A DNA stretch of 64,000 nucleotides from Streptomyces sp. NRRL S-37 (GTDB lineage: Bacteria; Actinomycetota; Actinomycetes; Streptomycetales; Streptomycetaceae): positions 248,001 through 312,000 of the forward strand of contig NZ_JOIZ01000006.1 of NCBI RefSeq assembly GCF_000721605.1. Direction: 5' to 3'. Below the pieces are notes generated by a model. That model was not told the origin of the DNA. It worked only from the letters and a program-made list of their open reading frames with translations, and did not search any database. This document shows, in pieces, positions 8,877 through 18,433 of this stretch. The position numbers and the translations under genes are program-made. Each line of letters starts with the position of its first letter. Position 1 is the first letter of the stretch.

Positions 8877-9068
8877 GGGTTTCCTCGGCTGGTAGGGCCA
8901 CCGGTTCTTTCCGGCGGCACGGCTGCCCGACAACACCACCCAGCGTAGACACCTGAAGCGGTTCGGGCCTCGGTGCTTCGCCGACAGAAGGCCTGCGGCA
9001 GGATGGATGCCACCTGGTACGTACGCGTCGCTCGCGCCCGTACTGAAGACAACCGCTGGAGACGCCCG

Positions 9069-10232
9069 GTGAGTTCCCCAGATCCACAGGTTCGCGCAGC
9101 GCGAAACGAGTCGGCCCACCCGCCGCCCGACCACCGCCCCTCGACGACGGCGCTTCGCGCCGGCGGAACGACCGCGGCGCGCGGGCCCGTCGTCGCGGTC
9201 ACCGGTGCCGCGTCCGGCATCGGCGCGCTGCTCACCGCGCGGCTCGCCGCCTCGGAGGAGATCAAGCGGGTCATCGCCATCGACGAGCGGCGCGGCGAGT
9301 GCGCCGAGGCGCGCTGGCACATCCTGGACGTACGGGACCCGGCCATCGCGGACAAGCTGCGCGGGGCCGACGCGGTGGTCCATCTCGCGCTCGACCTCGA
9401 TCTGGAGACCGATGCCGCCGCCCGGACGGCCTACAACGTACGGGGCACGCAGACCGTGCTGACGGCCGCCGCGGCCGCCGGGGTGCACCGCGTGGTGCTG
9501 TGCACGTCGACGATGGTCTACGGGGCGCTGCCGGACAACGAGCTGCCGCTGTCCGAGGACGCGGAGCTGCGGGCCACGGCGGAGGCCACCGGAGTCGGCG
9601 ACCTCCTGGAGATCGAGCGGCTCGCGCGCCGGGCGCCCAGGGCGCACCCGGGGCTCAATGTCACGGTCGTACGCCCCGCCGTGCTGGTGGGAGGCACCGA
9701 CACCGCGCTGACCAGGTACTTCGAGTCGCCCAGGCTGCTCGTGGTGGCCGGGTCGCGGCCCGCGTGGCAGTTCTGTCACGTCCAGGATCTGTGCAGCGCC
9801 CTGGAGTACGCCGTCCTGGAGAAGGTCGACGGTGAGCTGGCCGTCGGCTGCGACGGATGGCTGGAACAGGAGGAGGTCGAGGAGCTCAGCGGGATCCGGC
9901 GGATGGAGCTGCCGTCGGCGGTCGCGCTCGGCGCGGCGGCCCGGCTGCACCGGATCGGGCTCACCCCGTCCCCGGCCGGGGACCTGGCCTACACGATGTA
10001 CCCCTGGGTGGTGAGCGGGAGCCGGCTGCACGACGCCGGGTGGCGGCCCGCGCACACCAACGAGGAGGTGCTCGCGGAGCTGCTGGAGGAGGTGTCCGGC
10101 AGACACACGGTGGCCGGCCGGCGCCTGGGGCGCAAGGACGCGACGGCGGCGGGCGCCGCGGGAGCGACGGTGGCCCTGCTGGGCGCGGCCGCGGTGGTAC
10201 GACGGGCACGCAAGGCCCGGCGCCGGATCTGA
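9069..10232 (+). CDS. SDR/NAD-dependent epimerase-type oxidoreductase
   Basis: 387 aa. The glycine motif VVAVTGAASGIGALLTARL binds NAD(P), and downstream elements fit an extended SDR: DVRDPAIADKLRGADAVVHLA, the CTSTMVYGA segment and RPAVLVGG. The canonical YxxxK is not obvious. The first 48 residues are a Pro/Ser/Arg-rich leader before the Rossmann fold, and the last 30 contain an Ala-rich hydrophobic segment followed by arginines (VVRRARKARRRI), possibly a membrane tether. The GTG at 9069 has GGAG seven nt upstream. An upstream extension is open but lacks a ribosome site. Confidence 0.78.
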   Translation: MSSPDPQVRAARNESAHPPPDHRPSTTALRAGGTTAARGPVVAVTGAASGIGALLTARLAASEEIKRVIAIDERRGECAEARWHILDVRDPAIADKLRGADAVVHLALDLDLETDAAARTAYNVRGTQTVLTAAAAAGVHRVVLCTSTMVYGALPDNELPLSEDAELRATAEATGVGDLLEIERLARRAPRAHPGLNVTVVRPAVLVGGTDTALTRYFESPRLLVVAGSRPAWQFCHVQDLCSALEYAVLEKVDGELAVGCDGWLEQEEVEELSGIRRMELPSAVALGAAARLHRIGLTPSPAGDLAYTMYPWVVSGSRLHDAGWRPAHTNEEVLAELLEEVSGRHTVAGRRLGRKDATAAGAAGATVALLGAAAVVRRARKARRRI

Positions 10233-10324
10233 CGCGCCTCCCGCGGGAGGCACCGGAGGGGCACGCGCGCGTGCCGGACGATGACGCTGTTCCGGGCCGT
10301 CGCCGGGTGGGGCACGATGGAGAC

Positions 10325-10786
10325 ATGGCATCCACGCACGATCACCCGGGTGAGCAGGCCGCACAGGACCCGCTCAAGCTGATCTCGATACGCGACACGC
10401 CGTTGTCCGTGGACGAGGTCCTCCACGCGGTCGGGGACGACGCGGCCGGCGGAACGGCGCTGTTCGTCGGGACCGTGCGCAACCACGACGGGGGCGCCGA
10501 CGTCGACGGGCTCGGCTATTCGTGCCACCCCAGCGCCGAGGACGAGATGCGGCGGATCGCCGAGAAGGTCGCCGCCGAGTACCCCGTCCGGGCGCTTGCC
10601 GCCGTGCACCGGGTGGGGGACCTCAGGGTCGGTGACCTCGCCGTGGTCGTCGGCGTGTCGTGCCCGCACCGGGGGGAGGCCTTCGAGGCCTGCCGGAAGC
10701 TGATCGACGACCTCAAGCACGAGGTGCCCATCTGGAAGCACCAGAGGTTCTCCGACGGGACCGAGGAATGGGTGGGGGCCTGCTGA
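10325..10786 (+). CDS. moaE: Molybdopterin synthase catalytic subunit MoaE
   Basis: 153 aa. MoaE transfers sulfur from the MoaD thiocarboxylate to precursor Z in molybdopterin synthesis. The family pattern is clear: GGTALFVGTVRNHDGG, YSCHPSAEDEMRRIAEK, AAVHRVGDLRVGDLAVVVGV, HRGEAFEACRKLIDDLK and the lysine-bearing EVPIWKHQ at the active site. About 25 extra residues precede the domain. No moaD or other molybdenum-cofactor gene is adjacent. The ATG lies just after GGAG; the 92-nt gap behind the epimerase leaves co-transcription open. Confidence 0.93.
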   Translation: MASTHDHPGEQAAQDPLKLISIRDTPLSVDEVLHAVGDDAAGGTALFVGTVRNHDGGADVDGLGYSCHPSAEDEMRRIAEKVAAEYPVRALAAVHRVGDLRVGDLAVVVGVSCPHRGEAFEACRKLIDDLKHEVPIWKHQRFSDGTEEWVGAC

Positions 10787-10901
10787 GCAGGCCCGGACCT
10801 CCGGTTGCGTAACCCCACCCCTGGCGTGAGCGTTGTCACTGCGGATGGTTAATCTGCTGATCAGTCAGTGTTGCGGACGCTCATGGGGTTGGGAGGTCGG
10901 C

Positions 10902-11066
10902 ATGGCGGTGCTCGCCTGGTTGCTGATTCCGCTGGTGGCCGCGATCGGGGCAGGACTGTGGGGCAGTTGGGCCAATCGCACCCGCAAGGTGCGGGGCGAC
11001 GGCCCCGAACTCATCGGTTACGCCCGGTTCCGCGAGGCCATGGAAAAGTCACACTCGGGTAGCTGA
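10902..11066 (+). CDS. Small single-pass membrane protein
   Basis: 54 aa. One transmembrane helix (VLAWLLIPLVAAIGAGLWGSW) is followed by a basic, polar tail (NRTRKVRGDGPELIGYARFREAMEK), which predicts an N-out, C-in anchor. The ATG at 10902 has GGGAGG five nt upstream. A longer TTG-initiated frame from 10833 would add 23 residues without a ribosome site and is rejected. The family is conserved in Streptomyces by my recollection, but no function is known. A hairpin terminator follows at 11105. Confidence 0.75.
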   Translation: MAVLAWLLIPLVAAIGAGLWGSWANRTRKVRGDGPELIGYARFREAMEKSHSGS

Positions 11067-11104
11067 GGGCCGAAGAACAGCAGGTCACGGCAGACGAAGC
11101 GAGC

Positions 11105-11128
11105 AGGGCCGCCCGTCCGGGCGGCCCT
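11105..11128 (+). terminator. Hairpin terminator
   Basis: An 11-bp perfect GC-rich stem with a two-base centre (11105-11115 with 11118-11128) lies between the small membrane protein gene and the protease gene at 11167. Confidence 0.6.
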
Positions 11129-11166
11129 GACGGTGCGCTGACAGGCCCGTCCCGTACTGTCGAGGC

Positions 11167-12261
11167 ATGCCACGCCGCACCGCGACGATGCTCGCCTCCA
11201 CCCTGATGCTGATCGCGCTCCTGTGCGCGGGAGTGTTCATCCCCGTGCCCTACTCGGAGATGTCCCCGGGGCCGACGGTGAACACGCTGGGCGAGCACGA
11301 CGGCGAGCCGGTGCTGCAGATCTCCGGGCACAAGACCTATCCGACGGACGGTCACCTCAACATGACCACGGTACGGGTCACCAGCGCCGACTACCGGATG
11401 AACCTGGTCGAGGCCGTCTACGGATGGCTCGCGCACGACAACAAGGTCGTCCCGCACGAGACCCTCTACCCCGACGGCAAGACGGAGGAGGAGTCCACCC
11501 AGGAGAACGCCGAGGAGTTCAGCCAGTCCCAGGAGAGCGCCAAGGTCGCGGCCCTGAAGGAACTCGACGTCCCGGTGAAGTCCTGGGTGATCGTCTCCAC
11601 GGTGGTCAAGGGGTCCCCGTCCGAGGGCAAGCTGCACGCGGGCGACGTGATCAAGGCCGTCGACGGCGAGGCGGTGAAGGAACCGGCCGATGTCGCCGAG
11701 CGGGTGACCGAGCACAAGCCGGGCGAGGACGTCGTCTTCACCATCGTGCCCGCCGAGGAGCAGGCCGCCGCCGAGAAGGGGAACCGGACGGCGACGCGGA
11801 CCGAGAAGGTGACGATCACCACCACGGCCTCCGAGGACGGCGGTGAGAAGCGCGCCATCGTCGGGATCTCCGCCGGGACCGACCACACCTTCCCGTTCAG
11901 CATCGACATCAAGCTCGCCGATGTCGGCGGGCCGAGCGCGGGCCTGATGTTCGCGCTCGGCATCTACGACAAGCTCACTCCGGGCAGCCTGACCGGCGGC
12001 GAGTTCGTCGCCGGCACCGGCACCATCGACGACGACGGCAAGGTGGGGCCGATCGGCGGGATCCAGATGAAGACGGTCGGCGCGCGTGACAAGGGCGCCG
12101 AGTACTTCCTCACGCCGGCCGACAACTGCGCGTCCGCCGCCAAGGACACCCCCGAGGGCCTCACCCTGGTGAAGGTCGACACCATCGACGACGCCCTGGG
12201 GGCCCTGGAGGACATCCGCTCCGGCGACACCTCGGACCTGCCGACGTGCACGGCCTCCTGA
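11167..12261 (+). CDS. Membrane-anchored PDZ/Lon-type serine protease (YlbL family)
   Basis: 364 aa. An N-terminal signal-anchor (TMLASTLMLIALLCAGVFI) places the rest outside the membrane. Residues around 135-195 form a PDZ domain (GSPSEGKLHAGDVIKAVDGE). The C-terminal part is an S16/Lon-type protease with the serine in DVGGPSAGLMFALG and the dyad lysine in GPIGGIQMKTVGA. The layout is that of the YlbL group of PDZ-Lon proteins. The substrate is unknown. It is monocistronic: the preceding gene has its own hairpin terminator and the next gene is convergent, only 9 nt away. Confidence 0.9.
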   Translation: MPRRTATMLASTLMLIALLCAGVFIPVPYSEMSPGPTVNTLGEHDGEPVLQISGHKTYPTDGHLNMTTVRVTSADYRMNLVEAVYGWLAHDNKVVPHETLYPDGKTEEESTQENAEEFSQSQESAKVAALKELDVPVKSWVIVSTVVKGSPSEGKLHAGDVIKAVDGEAVKEPADVAERVTEHKPGEDVVFTIVPAEEQAAAEKGNRTATRTEKVTITTTASEDGGEKRAIVGISAGTDHTFPFSIDIKLADVGGPSAGLMFALGIYDKLTPGSLTGGEFVAGTGTIDDDGKVGPIGGIQMKTVGARDKGAEYFLTPADNCASAAKDTPEGLTLVKVDTIDDALGALEDIRSGDTSDLPTCTAS

Positions 12262-12270
12262 CCGGCCCCG

Positions 12271-12813
12271 CTACTCCTCGAACGTCGCCGACAGCGCCTG
12301 GGCCAGGCCCGGCACCAGCTCGGAGCCGGTGAGGACCTCCGTGGCGGAGTCCTTCTCACGCAGCCGCAGGGCCGACTCGCGGGTCCCGTCGCGCAGCACC
12401 GCGACCGTCATCCGGACCTCCTGACGCTCCGGGTGCCGCGCCACCCACTTCGTCAGCGCGGCCTCGTCCAGGTCCTCGGGGACCTGGGCCTCGGCCGACG
12501 GCGGCAGCATCAGCCGTTCCACGGTCAGGGCGCAGCCGGTCACCGCGTCGGGCCAGGCGATGGTGCCCAGGAACTCGTCGAGCGGCTTGCCCGTTGGAAT
12601 CTCGTCCTGCTCGATCGGGGTGAGAGCGGTTGTCTCCTGTTCGTCGCCCAGACCGAGCCGGTCCGCGAGCGAGGGCTGTTCGGCCCGCAGCCGGGCGGTG
12701 TCGACGAGGGCGAACAGGCGGGCGGGCTGGTCCCAGCCGAGGCCGGAGACGTACTCGTCGATCTCGAGTACGGCCCGGGTGAGCGGGTTGGCCGCCATGG
12801 GTGTGTTGGACAT
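12271..12813 (-). CDS. PPA1309-family conserved actinobacterial protein
   Basis: 180 aa. Recognised as the PPA1309 family by its start (NPLTRAVLEIDEYVSGLGW) and QPARLFALVDTARL, followed by the conserved LDEFLGTIAWPDAVTGCA and a C-terminal RLREKDSATEVLTG block. No enzymatic motif, signal or membrane segment is visible, and no function is known. The ATG at 12813 lies eight nt after GAGAGGA; a GTG two codons upstream would be too close to it. In Streptomyces it typically lies beside the divergent UPF0182 gene, as here. Confidence 0.85.
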   Translation of the reverse strand: MSNTPMAANPLTRAVLEIDEYVSGLGWDQPARLFALVDTARLRAEQPSLADRLGLGDEQETTALTPIEQDEIPTGKPLDEFLGTIAWPDAVTGCALTVERLMLPPSAEAQVPEDLDEAALTKWVARHPERQEVRMTVAVLRDGTRESALRLREKDSATEVLTGSELVPGLAQALSATFEE

Positions 12814-12965
12814 GGTCACAATCCTCTCTCGTTCCTGGCCGGAATCGGGAACCGAGTAAAGGGTGAGTAAGTTGCATAGGTGTGGGCCTGCGATCACGGG
12901 GGACCACATACGGTCCGTGAAGACGCGGGCCTGACGAATCAACAGCGAACTTCGAGGTGCCTACC

Positions 12966-15914
12966 TTGGCTTTCCAGATGCCGGACCGCGGCGGAGGCCC
13001 GACGGGGCCACGGATCAGAGTGGGCCGCCCGTCCCGGCGGGTCCGGACTCTGCTCATGACACTGGGCGTCCTGGCCGTCCTCGGCATGGTGTTCACCATG
13101 TTCGCGGGCTTCTGGACCGACTGGCTGTGGTATCGCTCGGTCGACTACTCGTCGGTGTTCACGACGACCCTGTGGACCAAGATCGGGCTGTTCTTCGTCT
13201 TCGGTCTGCTGATGGCCCTCGCGGTCGGTTTCAACGTCTGGCTGGCGCACCGCATGCGGCCGCCGCTGAGCGCCATGTCGATGGAGCAGCAGAACCTCGA
13301 CCGGTACCGGATGGGCATCGCCCCGTACAAGAAGTGGCTGCTGCTCGGCATCACCGCGCTGGTGGGCCTGATCGCCGGCGCCTCGGCGTCGAGCCAGTGG
13401 CGGACCTGGCTGATGTGGGTCAACGGCGTGTCCTTCGGCCAGAAGGACCCGCAGTTCAAGCTCGACGTCTCCTTCTACGCCTTCGACCTGCCCTGGTACC
13501 GGTTCCTGCTCGGCTTCGGCTTCGCCGCCACGATCCTGGCGCTGATCGCCGCCGCGCTCACCCACTACCTGTACGGCGGGCTGCGCATCACCAGCCCGGG
13601 CGCGCGCGCCACGGCGGCGGCCACCGGACACCTGTCGGTGCTCCTCGGTGTCTTCGTCGCCCTGAAGGCGGTCGCCTACTGGCTCGACCGGTACGGGCTG
13701 GCGGTGAAGTCCAGCGACTTCAAGGCCACCGACAGCTGGACGGGCCTCAGGTACGTCGACGCCAACGCCTATCTGCCGGCCAAGACGATCCTGTTCTGCA
13801 TCGCGGTGATCTGCGCGCTGCTGTTCTTCGCCACCCTGTGGCGGCGTACCTGGCAGCTGCCCGTGATCGGCTTCGGCCTGATGGTGCTGTCGGCGATCCT
13901 CATCGGCGGCCTGTACCCGGCGATCGTGCAGAAGTTCCAGGTCCAGCCGAACGAGCAGGCCAAGGAAGCGCCGTACGTCGAGAAGAACCTCAAGGCCACG
14001 CGTGAGGCCTACGGCATCGACGACTCCAAGGTCACCGACTACCCGGGCACGAGCCAGACCGAGGACAAGACCCGGCTGCGGGACGACGTCACCGACACGG
14101 CGAGCATCCGGATCATGGACCCGAACATCGTCTCGCCGACGTTCCAGCAGCTCCAGCAGATCAGGAACTACTACGCGTTCCCGACCAACCTGGACGTCGA
14201 CCGGTACCCCATCGGCGGCGAGGAGCAGGACACGGTCATCGGTCTGCGCGAGCTGAACCTGAACGGCATCCCCAAGCGGAACTGGATCAACGACCACTTC
14301 CGCTACACCCACGGATACGGTGTCGTCGCGGCCGAGGGCACCAGCGTGGACTCCGGCGGCCGTCCGAACTTCATGGAGTCCGACCTGCCCTCCCAGGGCG
14401 AACTCCCCGAGTACGAGCAGCGCGTCTACTACGGCGAGCGCACCACCACGTACTCGATCGTCGGCGGTCCCCAGAAGGAGATCGACTACTCCGACGACAG
14501 CGGCGAGAAGACGTACAGCTATAAGGGCGACAGCGGGGTCAACCTCGAGAACCCGGTCAACCGGGCCGCCTACGCGGTCGCGTTCAGCGAGCCGCAGATC
14601 CTGTACTCCGGGGCGATCGGCGAGGGATCGCGGATCCTGTACAACCGCACGCCCAAGGAGCGCGTCGAGGCGATCGCCCCGTGGCTGACCATCGACGGCG
14701 ACGCCTACCCGGCGGTCGTGGACGGCCGTATCCAGTGGATCGTCGACGCCTACACCACGACCAACGGCTATCCGTACGCGTCGCGGACGACCCTCGGCGA
14801 CACCACGGCCGACTCGCTGACCGCCACCAACGACCAGCGCGCGGTGGTGGCCCAGCAGAACCAGGTCAACTACATCCGCAACTCGGTGAAGGCGACCGTC
14901 GACGCGTACAGCGGCGAGGTCAAGCTCTACCAGTGGGACACCCAGGACCCCGTCCTGAAGACCTGGATGAAGGCCTTCCCGGACACGGTGCAGCCGAAGA
15001 CCGAGATCTCCAGCGCGCTGATGGCCCACCTGCGGTACCCGCAGGACCTGTTCAAGGTGCAGCGCGAACTGCTGACCCGCTACCACGTGAAGGACGCCAC
15101 CACGTTCCTCTCGGGCAGCGAGGTGTGGGAAGTGCCGGACGACCCGACCAACAAGACGGGCGACGCGGTGCCTCCGTACTACCTGAGCATGAAGATGCCC
15201 GACCAGCAGGAGCAGACCTTCTCGCTCACCACGACGTTCACACCGAACGGCCGTGACAACCTCAGTGCCTTCATGGCGGTGAACGCCGATCCGGGCACCG
15301 AGGACTACGGCAAGATCAGAGTGCTGAAACTGCCGACCAGCACCACGGTCTCCGGACCCAAACAGGTGCAGAGCCAGTTCAACTCCGAACAGGACATCGC
15401 CGAGTCGATCAGGCTGCTGCGAGGCGGTGACTCCGAGGTCGAGTACGGCAACCTGCTGACCGTCCCGCTCGACGGAGGGCTGCTCTACGTCGAGCCGGTC
15501 TACGTCCGCGGTGGCGGGCTGAAGTACCCGCTGCTGCGGAAGGTGCTGGTGACCTACGGAGGCCAGACCGCCTTCGAGGACACCCTCGACCAGGCGCTCG
15601 CCAAGGTTTTCGGAGGCGAGGGAACGCCCACCGAGCCACCGGGCGAGGACGAGGGGACCGGCGAGGAGGAGGGCACGACGCCACCGCCGACGTCCGACAA
15701 CCCCACGGTCCAGGAGGCGCTGAACGACGCCCAGAAGGCCTTCGAGGCCGGCCAGGAAGCCCTGAAGAAGAACGACTGGGAGGCCTACGGCAAGGCGCAG
15801 AAGGACCTGGAGGACGCGCTGCGCAAGGCCGAGGAGGCCCAGTCGGCCGAAGGAGGCGGTGGCGCCGGCGGCGGGGAGAGCGGTCCCCGTCCCGACGCGA
15901 GTCCGAGCAGTTAG
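12966..15914 (+). CDS. UPF0182 large integral membrane protein
   Basis: 982 aa. About seven hydrophobic helices fill the first 320 residues ([20 protein letters not shown] and the following segments, with [14 protein letters not shown] between the first two). A large extracytoplasmic domain follows, including the conserved [11 protein letters not shown] and [19 protein letters not shown]. The last 90 residues are an acidic, Thr/Pro-rich linker and a charged helix ending in a Gly-rich tail. The family is widespread in actinobacteria and of unknown function. I chose the TTG at 12966, eight nt after GAGG. A GTG at 12957 overlaps the ribosome site; the ATG at 12978 is a possible alternative. Confidence 0.85.
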   Translation: MAFQMPDRGGGPTGPRIRVGRPSRRVRTLLMTLGVLAVLGMVFTMFAGFWTDWLWYRSVDYSSVFTTTLWTKIGLFFVFGLLMALAVGFNVWLAHRMRPPLSAMSMEQQNLDRYRMGIAPYKKWLLLGITALVGLIAGASASSQWRTWLMWVNGVSFGQKDPQFKLDVSFYAFDLPWYRFLLGFGFAATILALIAAALTHYLYGGLRITSPGARATAAATGHLSVLLGVFVALKAVAYWLDRYGLAVKSSDFKATDSWTGLRYVDANAYLPAKTILFCIAVICALLFFATLWRRTWQLPVIGFGLMVLSAILIGGLYPAIVQKFQVQPNEQAKEAPYVEKNLKATREAYGIDDSKVTDYPGTSQTEDKTRLRDDVTDTASIRIMDPNIVSPTFQQLQQIRNYYAFPTNLDVDRYPIGGEEQDTVIGLRELNLNGIPKRNWINDHFRYTHGYGVVAAEGTSVDSGGRPNFMESDLPSQGELPEYEQRVYYGERTTTYSIVGGPQKEIDYSDDSGEKTYSYKGDSGVNLENPVNRAAYAVAFSEPQILYSGAIGEGSRILYNRTPKERVEAIAPWLTIDGDAYPAVVDGRIQWIVDAYTTTNGYPYASRTTLGDTTADSLTATNDQRAVVAQQNQVNYIRNSVKATVDAYSGEVKLYQWDTQDPVLKTWMKAFPDTVQPKTEISSALMAHLRYPQDLFKVQRELLTRYHVKDATTFLSGSEVWEVPDDPTNKTGDAVPPYYLSMKMPDQQEQTFSLTTTFTPNGRDNLSAFMAVNADPGTEDYGKIRVLKLPTSTTVSGPKQVQSQFNSEQDIAESIRLLRGGDSEVEYGNLLTVPLDGGLLYVEPVYVRGGGLKYPLLRKVLVTYGGQTAFEDTLDQALAKVFGGEGTPTEPPGEDEGTGEEEGTTPPPTSDNPTVQEALNDAQKAFEAGQEALKKNDWEAYGKAQKDLEDALRKAEEAQSAEGGGGAGGGESGPRPDASPSS

Positions 15915-15969
15915 CGAGCAGGCTGGTCAAACGCCCCTCCCGCGCCGTGCTACGGTTGCAGCACAACGG

Positions 15970-16043
15970 CGCGGGGTGGAGCAGCTCGGTAGCTCGCTGG
16001 GCTCATAACCCAGAGGTCGCAGGTTCAAATCCTGTCCCCGCTA
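15970..16043 (+). tRNA. Initiator tRNA-fMet (CAT), copy 1
   Basis: A 74-nt cloverleaf with a CTCATAA anticodon loop. Two initiator hallmarks are present: a mismatch at the end of the acceptor stem (C1 against T72) and three consecutive G:C pairs at the base of the anticodon stem (GGG/CCC). The T-loop is GGTTCAAATCC. The 3' CCA is not encoded. It is identical to the copy at 18332-18405. Confidence 0.95.
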
Positions 16044-16068
16044 CTCAGGTCGCGAAGTCGGCGACGTC

Positions 16069-16102
16069 AAAGGCCCGGATTCCTCAAGGAATCCGGGCCT
16101 TT
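16069..16102 (+). terminator. Hairpin terminator after tRNA-fMet copy 1
   Basis: A perfect 15-bp stem (16069-16083 with 16088-16102) with a TCAA tetraloop; the stem begins AAAGGCCC and ends GGGCCTTT. It lies 25 nt after the tRNA. Confidence 0.8.
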
Positions 16103-16266
16103 GTGATGGGCGAACGCATGTGCCTGGGTGAGGGACGGCCGTGCCGCCGACGGGAGTTGGCCGATCTGTGTTTGACTTGTCTCTCTGTGGGCATGTCGAC
16201 AAAACGCTGTAGTGACCTCACTGACTGCGGTATACCAGGTGTACCCAGGTTGCAGGTGGTGCGACG

Positions 16267-18081
16267 ATGGATGGTATGGGGGACAAGGCAACTCTGTTCG
16301 GGACAGGGCGTTTTGTGAAGTCCTCCTCGCAGGAGGAACCCCGGGACGAGACGGGGGAGGCCGCCGACGAGGCGGCCGAGGAGCTGCGTCAGCGGCTCGC
16401 CGCCGAGGCCGGCGACGTCGAGGCGATGAGCGTCCTCGGCGCCATGCTGCTGCGCCGCGGTGATCTCGACGGAGCCGAACCCCATCTGCGTGCCGCCACC
16501 GCCGCGGGCGACCGCGCCGCCGCCAACAACCTGGGCGTCCTGCTGCACCAGCGGGGCTACGCCGACGAGGCCGCCGGCTGGTGGCGGATCGCCGCCGTGG
16601 CCGGCTCCACCGCGGCGGCCCACGCGCTCGGCCGCCACCACCGGGAACGCGGGGACGAACCCGCCGCCGAGTACTGGTTGCGCCAGTCCGCCGAGCAGGG
16701 GCACACCCTCGGCGCGTACGCCCTCGCCGACCTGCTGGAACACCGTGGGGACACGGCCTGGGCCGAGCGCTGGATGCGGGCCGCCGCCGAGCGTGGGCAC
16801 CGGGAGGGCGCGTACCGGCTGGCCCGCGCGCTGGACCGCCGGGCCGCACGGGAGAGCGACGACGCCGCCGCGCTGCTGCGAGAGGCCGAGCAGTGGTACC
16901 GGCAGGCCGCCGCGCGGGGACACCGCCGGGCCGCGCTGCACCTCGGGGCGATCCTGGAGCGGCGCGGCGAGCTCAAGGAGGCCGGCCGCTGGTACCTGAC
17001 CTCCGCCAAGGACGGCGAGCCCCGGGCCGCCTGCGCGCTCGGCTTCCTGCTGCGCGACGCCGGGGACACCGAGAACGCCGCCGTGTGGTGGCTGCGGGCC
17101 GCGCAGGACGGCGACGGCAACGCCGCCAACGCGCTGGGCGCCCTGCACGCCGAGCGGGGCGAGACCCAGACCGCCGAGCGCTGGTACCGGGCCGCGATGG
17201 ACGCCGGCGACATCAACGGCGCGTACAACCTCGGGCTGCTCTGCGCCGACCAGGGCCGGACCGGCCCGGCCGAGCAGTGGTACCGCCGGGCCGCGTACGC
17301 CGGTCACCGCGAGGCGGCGAACGCGCTGGCGATCCTGCTGCTGCGGGCCGGGGACGAGACCGGCGCGGAGCCGTGGTTCTCCAAGGCCGCGGAGACCGGC
17401 AGCGTGGACGCCGCCTTCAACCTCGGCATCCTGCACGCGGGCCGGGGCGACGAGCGGTCCGCGCTGCGCTGGTACGAGCGGGCGGCGGCCGCCGGGCACA
17501 TGGAGGCGGCGCTCCAGGTCGGGATGGCGCGGCTGCGGGAGGGCGAGGAGGGCGAGGCGGAGCGGTTCCTGCGGTGCGCGGCGGGCGGGGGGAGCGCGGA
17601 GGCGGCGTACCGGCTGGCGACGGTGCTGGACGCCCGTAGACCGCCTGAGCCGGCGCACGAGCTGGGGGAGCCGGTGAACCGGCGCAGCGAGTGCGAGGAG
17701 TGGTACGAGCGGGCGGCCTCGCAGGGGCACCGGCGGGCGCAGGTGCGGGTCGGGATGCTCGCGGCGGCGCGGGGGGACGTCGTCGAGGCGGCACGGTGGT
17801 ACCGGGAGGCGGCGGAGGCCGGGTCGCGGAACGGGGCGTTCAATCTGGGGTTGCTGCTGGCCCGTGAGGGGAGTGAGCCGGAGGCGGTCGTGTGGTGGAC
17901 ACGGGCGGCCGACGCGGGGCACGGCCGGGCGGCGCTGCGGCTCGCGCTGGTCTGTGCGCGGCGGGGGGAGCTCGCGGAGGGGCAGCGGTGGGCGGAGCGG
18001 GCGGCCGCGCTGGGGCCGGCGGCGGTTGCGGAGCGGGCCGCTCGGCTGCGGGACGCGCTGCGTGAGGAACTGTCCGCGTGA
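16267..18081 (+). CDS. Sel1/TPR-repeat protein
   Basis: 604 aa, almost entirely tandem 36-38-residue helical repeats of the Sel1-like type, about fourteen in number. Typical units read GDVEAMSVLGAMLLRRGDLD, NGAYNLGLLCADQGRTG and GNAANALGALHAERGE, each with the alternating A/G-x-x-x-L-G pattern of Sel1 repeats followed by AExWYRxAA. There is no signal peptide, membrane span or catalytic domain, so it is probably a cytosolic scaffold. The ATG at 16267 is preceded by AGGTGG. It lies between the two identical tRNA genes. The last third has a simpler GCG/GGG-biased codon pattern than the front, perhaps because repeats were duplicated. Confidence 0.88.
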   Translation: MDGMGDKATLFGTGRFVKSSSQEEPRDETGEAADEAAEELRQRLAAEAGDVEAMSVLGAMLLRRGDLDGAEPHLRAATAAGDRAAANNLGVLLHQRGYADEAAGWWRIAAVAGSTAAAHALGRHHRERGDEPAAEYWLRQSAEQGHTLGAYALADLLEHRGDTAWAERWMRAAAERGHREGAYRLARALDRRAARESDDAAALLREAEQWYRQAAARGHRRAALHLGAILERRGELKEAGRWYLTSAKDGEPRAACALGFLLRDAGDTENAAVWWLRAAQDGDGNAANALGALHAERGETQTAERWYRAAMDAGDINGAYNLGLLCADQGRTGPAEQWYRRAAYAGHREAANALAILLLRAGDETGAEPWFSKAAETGSVDAAFNLGILHAGRGDERSALRWYERAAAAGHMEAALQVGMARLREGEEGEAERFLRCAAGGGSAEAAYRLATVLDARRPPEPAHELGEPVNRRSECEEWYERAASQGHRRAQVRVGMLAAARGDVVEAARWYREAAEAGSRNGAFNLGLLLAREGSEPEAVVWWTRAADAGHGRAALRLALVCARRGELAEGQRWAERAAALGPAAVAERAARLRDALREELSA

Positions 18082-18159
18082 GGCCGGGAGGGGGTGTACG
18101 AGGTGAGGCAGCGGTGGGCGGAGCGGGGGTGGGTTCCGCAGCCCGGCGTTTGCGGGGTG

Positions 18160-18255
18160 CTGCCGCGCCCACCCTCCCCCACTCTCGGCTCCGCTCGAGC
18201 GGGGGGACCCCCATCGCCCTGGGGGTACCTCCCAGGCCCTTGAGGCACTGGGGAG
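18160..18255. repeat. GC-rich intergenic hairpin repeat (Streptomyces-type)
   Basis: Between the Sel1 gene and the second tRNA lie nested GC-rich inverted repeats: a CTCGGCTCCGCTCGAGCGGG hairpin, then GACCCCC...GGGGGTACC, then a CCTCCCAGG...CTGGGGAGG pair. A related unit (CCCGGCTTCGTTCGAGCGGG) lies at 50526-50545. I recall similar strings between many Streptomyces genes, often acting as terminators; here it would end Sel1 transcription. Confidence 0.6.
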
Positions 18256-18331
18256 GCACGACTGCCCGCAGCTACGCGCGGAAACGGATTTGCTTCTGTC
18301 GGATGCCTTGACGTAGTGTTTCATTCATCGA

Positions 18332-18405
18332 CGCGGGGTGGAGCAGCTCGGTAGCTCGCTGGGCTCATAACCCAGAGGTCGCAGGTTCAAATCCTGTCCC
18401 CGCTA
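18332..18405 (+). tRNA. Initiator tRNA-fMet (CAT), copy 2
   Basis: Identical over all 74 nt to the copy at 15970, including the C1/T72 mismatch and the GGG/CCC anticodon stem that mark an initiator. Upstream and downstream flanks differ after two or three bases. It is convergent with the Fur-family gene, whose stop is 28 nt away. Confidence 0.95.
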
Positions 18406-18433
18406 CTGAAGGCCGAGGGCCGGAATCTGCGTC

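Noticed and set aside
8877..10364. Long upstream extension of the metalloprotease frame on the minus strand
   Set aside because: It lies opposite the epimerase, has shadow composition, and a GTG with GAGGAAA at 8876 gives a normal family length.
15970..18405. Integrated element bounded by tRNA attachment sites
   Set aside because: The repeats are complete tRNA genes rather than 3' ends, and no integrase, relaxase or phage gene lies between them.
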